From the NCBI GenBank assembly GCA_035559535.1, contig DATMBG010000048.1, positions 1 through 35,230 of the forward strand: a DNA stretch of 35,230 nucleotides, in the 5' to 3' direction. The stretch comes from Candidatus Limnocylindrales bacterium. GTDB taxonomy: Bacteria; Moduliflexota; Moduliflexia; Moduliflexales; JAUQPW01. Of this stretch, positions 30,432-35,230 are shown piece by piece; the stretch's first letter is position 1, and each line of letters opens with the position of its first letter. A program made the translations under genes and the position numbers. A model generated the notes under the pieces. The model had not been told where the DNA came from, ran no database searches, and saw only the letters and a program-made list of their open reading frames with translations.

Positions 30432-30453
30432 TCTTGAGGGAATCCCTCGAAGA
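30432..30453 (+). terminator. Possible terminator after the 112-aa gene
   Basis: TCTTGAGGG and CCCTCGAAGA form a stem of about 9 bp with one bulge and a 3-base loop, one base after the stop codon. Only TTT follows. Confidence 0.4.
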
Positions 30454-30690
30454 TTTGCCGAAGGATTTACTAAAGCCCGGTTAGGAGATAAACTTATCCC
30501 ATGGGTTAACTTTTACCCTGATAAAAGGAGGGTGAGGTGTGAGAAGGGATACATGGGAAGTTAGCCCGAAGAGCCACTTATTCCCCTCTCCCACGCTGTA
30601 GAAGAGGGACCAGGGGTGATGGCAGAGAGTTACCCTTAATTTTACAAAGTACTCCTCTCCCTTTAATCTGCCTTATAGATTATCGGCGGA

Positions 30691-31137
30691 TTACCCTTCT
30701 ATGTTAATCTTTATGGTTTGAGATTTAGCCTCCGGTACTTTGGGCAGGGTAATATGTAAAATGCCTTTCTTGTAACTGGCCGTAACTTTATCTGTTTGAA
30801 CCTGGACCGGAATTCGTACAGATCGACTGAAAGGTCCGTAGGTCCGTTCGACCTGATGGTAGTTTTCGTTAGGATCTTCCTTTTCCTGCTTCTTTTCTCC
30901 TTTAATCGTTAAGGTGTCTCCGGTTATAGAGACCGAAACGTCGTTGGCGTCTACTCCTGGAATTTCAGCCCTTACAATAATAGAATCCGGGGTCTCCGAA
31001 AGATCAATAGGTGGATTTACTGCACCACCCCTGAAAAATTCCTCCGGTCTTTCCTTGAAGACCCGGTCAAATACCCTGTTAATCTCTTCCCTTAAACTAG
31101 CTAAATCTTTAAAGGGTCTCCAGCTCTCCAAATCCAT
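30691..31137 (-). CDS. hsp20: Small heat-shock protein, Hsp20/alpha-crystallin family
   Basis: 148 aa ATP-independent holdase chaperone. I set the start at ATG 31137 (MDLESWRPF) because CAGGAGGTATT lies directly upstream; an in-frame ATG at 31230 falls in repeat sequence. The N-terminal arm contains LREEINRVFDRVF. The alpha-crystallin domain (about 41-140) has PPIDLSETPDSIIVRAEIPG, ITGDTLTIKGEKK, ERTYGPFSRSVRIP and the C-terminal GILHITLPK. The length is normal. The leader carries a perfect 35-bp inverted repeat, while no CIRCE element or clear sigma-32 promoter is visible. Confidence 0.95.
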   Translation of the reverse strand: MDLESWRPFKDLASLREEINRVFDRVFKERPEEFFRGGAVNPPIDLSETPDSIIVRAEIPGVDANDVSVSITGDTLTIKGEKKQEKEDPNENYHQVERTYGPFSRSVRIPVQVQTDKVTASYKKGILHITLPKVPEAKSQTIKINIEG

Positions 31138-31160
31138 AATAATACCTCCTGAGTAGAAAA

Positions 31161-31280
31161 GTATGGAGGTAGGGGAGTATGGGAGTGTGGAGGTAAATTC
31201 TCCCATACTTCCATACTCCCCTATCTCCACACCCCCCTACCCCTATACCTCCACACTCCCATACTCCCCTACCTCCATAC
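31161..31280. repeat. Perfect 35-bp inverted repeat in a low-complexity purine/pyrimidine tract
   Basis: Left arm 31161-31195 (starts GTATGGAGGTAGGGGAGTAT) and right arm 31246-31280 are perfect reverse complements separated by 50 bases. The spacer repeats the same words (CCATACTCCCCTA, CTCCACACC). It lies just upstream of the hsp20 ribosome binding site and 90 bases from the M48 stop. Confidence 0.85.
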
Positions 31281-31370
31281 TCCCAAACTTTTCTTGGTCC
31301 TTGATGGATAAACCCCATCGATCTTTATAAGGGTTGTGTGGAATGGTAGTCGGGGAGGATGGGGTATTTC

Positions 31371-32231
31371 TTATTTCAAAGCAGCCTGAAACCTCTGATT
31401 TCTTAATTGAACCTGTGAAGCGTCTACTTTCATGGAAGGCATTTTCTTTGTGATATTTTTTACTCTATCTACCGTAGCCGGATGGGTTTTCAGGATCCCT
31501 CCACCCGATGCAGCCCCCTGACTTACGAGACGATTCAAGAAATCTTTAAGAGCAGAGGGATTATATCCTGCCTTGGAAAGATAAGACATGGCGGCTTCAT
31601 CGGCCTGATACTCTTGAGATTGACCGTAACCGTTGACTACAAGGGTTTTAAATACATCATCGATGGCTCCCTCAAAGAGCCCCACAAGTTGCGATAAAAC
31701 CTGGGGTGAATAATTCTTGGCGGTATTGGTACCTACCAGGGTAACCACCTGGGTCCAGCGGGATTTGCTGATGGCATTCACACCGTCTCGATGACTCACA
31801 TGGGCTATTTCATGGGCAAGAACTGCAGCCAGCTCATCCTCACTCCGCACAGCCTGAACCATACCTTTGGTTATAAGAATAGTCCCCCCGGGACAGGCAA
31901 AGGCATTGATCTCGTCGGAGTTGAGTAGGGCAAAGTGGTAGCCCCCATAAGTAAACGGCCTGTCCGAGTTCATAACCAAAAGCTGACCGATAGAATTCAC
32001 ATATTCTGTAAGCTTTTTATTATCTAAAAGAGGATAAATAGAAAGAAGCCGGGCTGCTACAGCCCGACCCACATAATACTCCTCTTCTTCTGACATGGGT
32101 CTGACCGCTTTTACAGCCCCTCTCCCTAAATCTACTTTATCTTTTAACTTGAATAAATCCAGGGCATAAGCCATCTGGTAAGGTATAAAAATGGAAAGGC
32201 TCAATAAGCCTACATATAAAAGTCTGTGCAT
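31371..32231 (-). CDS. M48-family zinc metalloprotease (BepA/HtpX-like), secreted
   Basis: 286 aa. I chose ATG 32231 (MHRLLYVGLLSLSIF) over ATG 32270 because it lies 4 bases after the preceding stop, has CAGGTAGAG upstream and begins a signal peptide ending in MAYA. Zinc site: HEIAH (140-144), with the third ligand E207 in SQEYQADE. LAAVLAHEIAHVSHRDG and the C-terminal THPATVDRVKNI are typical of M48B/C periplasmic proteases that degrade misassembled envelope proteins. There are no TPR repeats, so it is shorter than BepA. It is the last gene of the operon cyclase - SH3b - M48. Confidence 0.9.
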   Translation of the reverse strand: MHRLLYVGLLSLSIFIPYQMAYALDLFKLKDKVDLGRGAVKAVRPMSEEEEYYVGRAVAARLLSIYPLLDNKKLTEYVNSIGQLLVMNSDRPFTYGGYHFALLNSDEINAFACPGGTILITKGMVQAVRSEDELAAVLAHEIAHVSHRDGVNAISKSRWTQVVTLVGTNTAKNYSPQVLSQLVGLFEGAIDDVFKTLVVNGYGQSQEYQADEAAMSYLSKAGYNPSALKDFLNRLVSQGAASGGGILKTHPATVDRVKNITKKMPSMKVDASQVQLRNQRFQAALK

Positions 32232-32235
32232 AACT

Positions 32236-32703
32236 CTACCTGGGTAGATTGAGTTTTCCGCCTGCAGCAAATTCCTGAATCTTATCTTCAGGAACTTTAT
32301 AGCCTTCTATGCTATCAACGGCTTGATAGTTCATTCCCGGATTTTTCTTTTTATAAGCCTCCTCAACTTGAGGGTTGAAACCTTTCCCTGCCAGGGCCAC
32401 CTCATCGCCGGTTACAGATTGCTTTTGTGGACCCAGGAGTTTATCCGTCAGCGAAACCGATTTTTTCTCGATCGCACTTTTATGGATACATCCCTGGATA
32501 TTGTTAAACCTGACCTGGAACCAATCCCCTTCTTGCGAGAGAATCTCCAGCACATTACCGGCACGGACAGCCGCTTTGACCGGTGCGAAAAACTTACAAG
32601 ACTCGCGAATAGCATTTTCCTTTACAATAACCGTGGCCGTGTCTGCATAGGCAAAAACCGGCATAAAGACAACTCCCAATAAACCTATGAAGAATCGTTT
32701 CAT
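32236..32703 (-). CDS. Secreted SH3b-domain protein
   Basis: 155 aa. The signal peptide is MKRFFIGLLGVVFMPVFAYA with cleavage at about 20. A bacterial SH3 domain (about 22-80) has AIRESCKFFAPVKAAVRAG, VLEILSQEGDWFQVRFNN and GCIHKSAIEK. C36 and C72 could form a disulfide in the periplasm. The C-terminal 75 residues are charged and contain NPQVEEAYKKKNPGMNYQAV, which recurs in proteins of unknown role. It is probably an envelope partner of the M48 protease that follows after 4 bases. The ribosome binding site (GGAAAG) is tight against the ATG. Confidence 0.82.
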   Translation of the reverse strand: MKRFFIGLLGVVFMPVFAYADTATVIVKENAIRESCKFFAPVKAAVRAGNVLEILSQEGDWFQVRFNNIQGCIHKSAIEKKSVSLTDKLLGPQKQSVTGDEVALAGKGFNPQVEEAYKKKNPGMNYQAVDSIEGYKVPEDKIQEFAAGGKLNLPR

Positions 32704-32777
32704 CTTTCCAGCTTATAATTTAAGTACCTTAATTCCTTCTTCCTTACTCCCTCAGAGTTTATCCCTTTGCCACTCCT

Positions 32778-34904
32778 TTACTTTTCTGTCATCTTAATGA
32801 TATTCCAGTCTTCTGTCAAGGGTAACTTTGCATTTACATATTTCTCACACTGCTTTTTGTAGTATTCTGCAGGCACGTCCTCAGGATATTTCCTCAGGAT
32901 ATGGTTGAATACCTCCCAGGCTTCATACCATTTTTGGTCCTTATAAAAGGTAAGGCCCCGATGAAAATCCAGAACCTTTTGTCTTTGATCAGGTGAAATA
33001 TTTTCTTCTTTACCGATGAGTTCAAATACTTTAACCGGAACCGTTTTCCCCTTTACTTCGATCAGGCCGAGTTCCCTGACGAAAAAGAGACCTTCGGTTT
33101 TTTTATAAGTATCTTCGCTTATCAGAATTTTGGTCCCGAAGAACTTATTGGCCGATTCAAGCCTTGATGCCAGATTGACCGTATCTCCGATAACGGTATA
33201 GTTAAAAAGTCGATCACTCCCGATATTACCGGCCGTAGCATCTCCAGAATGTAAACCGATCCGAAAACTAATTTCAGGGAGACCTTCTGCCCGGAAGGAT
33301 GGATTGATCTCATCCAGAATTTCCAGACACTCAATGGCCGCTGTACAGGCGTTTATTTCATCCCGATGGGTGGTAACCGGAGCGCCCCAGAAAGCCATGA
33401 CACAATCCCCCATATACTTGTCGATCACCCCATGATTCTCAATAATAACCTCTGTAAGAGCATTTAAAACCTTATGGAGTTGTACAGCCAGTTTATCTGA
33501 TGGCATGATTTCGGAGATGGTTGTAAAACCTGCAATATCTGCGAAAAACACGGTCACACGCCTGAGCTGACCTCCTGGTCTTATCAAATCGGGATTGTTT
33601 AAAAGATAGTCGGCTACCGTCCGATCCATATATTGCAAGAAAGTTTTCCTGTAGAAAAACCGCTGTTTTCCTTCGGTTGCATAACTATAAGCGGTAACAA
33701 GGATAAAACTAATCCCTAAAGACGTGAGGATCGGCATTACTTCCATATAAATAGTCACCTTAAATAAGACTGCCAATCCAAGAAGTATAAGGAATAAGGA
33801 TACGAAGAAGACAGATAAGTTAACCGATAGAGCATAGGTTCTTAAAACAGCCGAACTGATAAAGAGACAAACCAGGAACATCGCAGCCACCACAAAAAGA
33901 GGATTTACAGGCTTTATAAAATTTCTCCGAAGGATATTATCCAGGGTCGTTGCATGGATGTGGATACCGGTAGATACCGAGGAAGTGGCCGTCGGTTTTA
34001 AATCATAGAGACCTACCGCCGTGGATCCTATTAAGACGATTTTATCCTTAAAGTATCCTTTTTCCATGGCGGGCGGTTTAGAAGCCTGGTAGTCCAGGTA
34101 CCACTGAAGGACCTGGATGGCCGAAAACGTCTCGAAAGGATCTTTATCTCGATAGAATCTAAGGATTAACTTTTCATTCTGGATTGGTAAAGATTCATCC
34201 TGAACAGAAAGTATAGGGGATTGTATCGGAGCCTGTTGCCGAATTTGAATCTTACCTTTTTCAATCAAATAACCCAATACAAAATGAGGAATAAGGTATT
34301 GGTTAAGTTGGAAGAGCAGTGGCACCCTCCGGTAAACCCCATCTTCATCCGGTTTAATCATGACATTACCGGCTCCATGAACCGCAGTTTTTAGGTCATC
34401 GATAGGCGTAATAACCGAATGGTAGGATAAAGCTGTAAAAACTTTATCTGGAATTGCTATCCGCAGGATAAAGGCTTCCTCCTCTGCAGTCAAAGGTCTT
34501 TCTTGTTGGGAAAGAAAAATGGGCAGGTAGACATTCCCGGCCTTCTTAATTGCCTCTGCAAAAAGGATATCGTCTTCCTGCCCGTAAGAAGAGGGTTCCG
34601 TAAAAAACATGTCCAGAAAAATTGCATCGGCTTCTGACAGGTATTCCACGATGGGAGCATACATCTGTCTCGGCCACGGCCAGGTAATGCCCTGTTTACT
34701 CAGGGCATCTATACTCGGCTGATCAATCTGGACAAGGACAATAGGTGCTGAAGATTTTATCGGATTCAGATACCTTGAGAATTGGTCAAAAGCCTTCAAC
34801 TCAAAGGAGCTTAAAACATGGGATAAGTAAAGAATCAGGGCTATGACAAAAGACGAAACCGCAAGAAGCATAGTTTTTAGAATGGGATGACGGTTTGCAG
34901 GCAT
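32778..34904 (-). CDS. CHASE2-domain class III adenylate cyclase
   Basis: 708 aa membrane sensor making cAMP. Layout: one N-terminal helix (about 11-30), a CHASE2 extracytoplasmic sensor domain (about 32-325; IVLVQIDQPSI, WPWPRQMYAPI, FLDMFF, KIVLIGSTAVGLYDLK), three helices (about 335-355, 362-382, 390-408), then a cyclase domain (about 446-630). Metal Asp residues are D456 (FFADIAGFT) and D500 (YMGDCVMAFWGAP). K496 matches the purine-selecting Lys. The usual Asp seven residues before N577 is T570, as in the bicarbonate-responsive class IIIb cyclases. The transition-state residues N577 and R581 are present. A short helical tail follows (KVLDFHRGLTFYKDQ...). GGTCAGGAA precedes the ATG. Confidence 0.92.
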   Translation of the reverse strand: MPANRHPILKTMLLAVSSFVIALILYLSHVLSSFELKAFDQFSRYLNPIKSSAPIVLVQIDQPSIDALSKQGITWPWPRQMYAPIVEYLSEADAIFLDMFFTEPSSYGQEDDILFAEAIKKAGNVYLPIFLSQQERPLTAEEEAFILRIAIPDKVFTALSYHSVITPIDDLKTAVHGAGNVMIKPDEDGVYRRVPLLFQLNQYLIPHFVLGYLIEKGKIQIRQQAPIQSPILSVQDESLPIQNEKLILRFYRDKDPFETFSAIQVLQWYLDYQASKPPAMEKGYFKDKIVLIGSTAVGLYDLKPTATSSVSTGIHIHATTLDNILRRNFIKPVNPLFVVAAMFLVCLFISSAVLRTYALSVNLSVFFVSLFLILLGLAVLFKVTIYMEVMPILTSLGISFILVTAYSYATEGKQRFFYRKTFLQYMDRTVADYLLNNPDLIRPGGQLRRVTVFFADIAGFTTISEIMPSDKLAVQLHKVLNALTEVIIENHGVIDKYMGDCVMAFWGAPVTTHRDEINACTAAIECLEILDEINPSFRAEGLPEISFRIGLHSGDATAGNIGSDRLFNYTVIGDTVNLASRLESANKFFGTKILISEDTYKKTEGLFFVRELGLIEVKGKTVPVKVFELIGKEENISPDQRQKVLDFHRGLTFYKDQKWYEAWEVFNHILRKYPEDVPAEYYKKQCEKYVNAKLPLTEDWNIIKMTEK

Positions 34905-34980
34905 TTCCTGACCTCTTTTCTAAATAGACCTTCTTCAATTAACAAAGTTGAACGATCATCCCCGACCCTTTTAAAGAATA

Positions 34981-35008
34981 AAAAAGGCCAGAGGCCAAGC
35001 CCCTGACC
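34981..35008 (-). terminator. Rho-independent terminator of the SMP-30-like gene
   Basis: On the minus strand GGTCAGGGG and CCTCTGGCC (plus-strand 35008-35000 and 34994-34986) form a 9-bp stem with two G-T pairs, followed by a T-run (34985-34981). It lies 23 bases after the stop codon. Confidence 0.7.
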
Positions 35009-35031
35009 TTCTTACTTGGGGAGGCAGACGG

Positions 35032-35230
35032 CTACTTACTCGCCGGCAGATGATAGCCTTCCTTACCTAACTTGATCCGATACAAACTCTTGCCCGCCGT
35101 AATGTACAACGTCTTGCTCTCTTCCCCACGACCAAATCCCACATTGGTCGGAATCTCCGTCGGAATATACCCTAACTCCTTCCCCTCAGGGGAATACACA
35201 TAGATCCCAGGCCGCTTCTCACTCCGCACC
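35032..35230 (-). CDS. SMP-30/gluconolactonase-like beta-propeller protein, C-terminal part
   Basis: The last 66 codons of a gene entering from the right edge. VRSEKRPGIYVYSPEGKELG, then PTEIPTNVGFGRGEESKTL and YITAGKSLYRIKL are typical of the last blade of SMP-30/gluconolactonase/LRE family propellers, where the NVGFG phrase holds a metal-binding Asn. Family members hydrolyse sugar lactones or related esters using a bound divalent cation. The start lies outside the window; the GTG that can be read near the edge is an internal Val. The gene ends at the TAA (35032-35034) and is followed by a terminator. Confidence 0.85.
   Translation of the reverse strand, partial: VRSEKRPGIYVYSPEGKELGYIPTEIPTNVGFGRGEESKTLYITAGKSLYRIKLGKEGYHLPASK

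Noticed and set aside
1-35230. CRISPR arrays, tRNA, rRNA, integrases or transposases
   Set aside because: I saw no regularly spaced direct repeats, no tRNA T-loop signature and no recombinase-like protein on either strand.

Overview
The window is bacterial chromosome of moderate GC from an organism that looks Gram-negative. It carries many Sec signal peptides, a periplasmic-type Cu/Zn superoxide dismutase, AmtB, LepA, an RqcH-type NFACT protein and a CobT. No phage, integrase, transposase, CRISPR, tRNA or rRNA is visible. The mix of genes does not let me name the lineage; an uncultured or sparsely sampled phylum is an inference. Several intergenic regions hold long inverted repeats of the dispersed, MITE-like kind.

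Left part (1-7.4 kb, all minus strand): the N-terminus of an AmtB ammonium transporter runs off the left edge. Next is the most interesting locus, a three-gene ubiquitin-like conjugation module at 510-2035. In transcription order it encodes a 71-aa single-domain ubiquitin-like protein ending in Gly, a 138-aa E2-like protein and a 275-aa E1/ThiF-like adenylating enzyme. A 147-aa membrane protein precedes it behind a good promoter. Then come small unknown proteins, an SH3b protein with an internal repeat, a four-helix holin-like membrane protein, an enolase-superfamily enzyme and a duplicated coiled-coil protein.

Middle (7.4-24.2 kb): cobT with a long leader; a TPR protein paired with an unknown membrane protein on the minus strand; sodC with a textbook terminator; an unknown gene followed by lepA; and rqcH. 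The tight run ubiX-fni-ribBA joins FMN synthesis, DMAPP synthesis and a flavin-prenyltransferase-like protein. The UbiX-like protein and RibBA both differ at residues that are normally conserved. yqeC, a secreted beta-propeller protein and a fused [2Fe-2S]/molybdopterin hydroxylase follow, which suggests a selenium-dependent molybdenum hydroxylase.

Right part (24.2-35.2 kb): a zinc alcohol dehydrogenase, a PmtA-like methyltransferase, and a metal-handling neighbourhood (CDF exporter, unusual winged-helix regulator, CadD-like transporter). Beyond these are a small heat-shock protein whose leader carries a perfect 35-bp inverted repeat, and a minus-strand operon of a CHASE2 adenylate cyclase, an SH3b protein and an M48 metalloprotease. 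The C-terminus of an SMP-30/gluconolactonase-like protein runs off the right edge.
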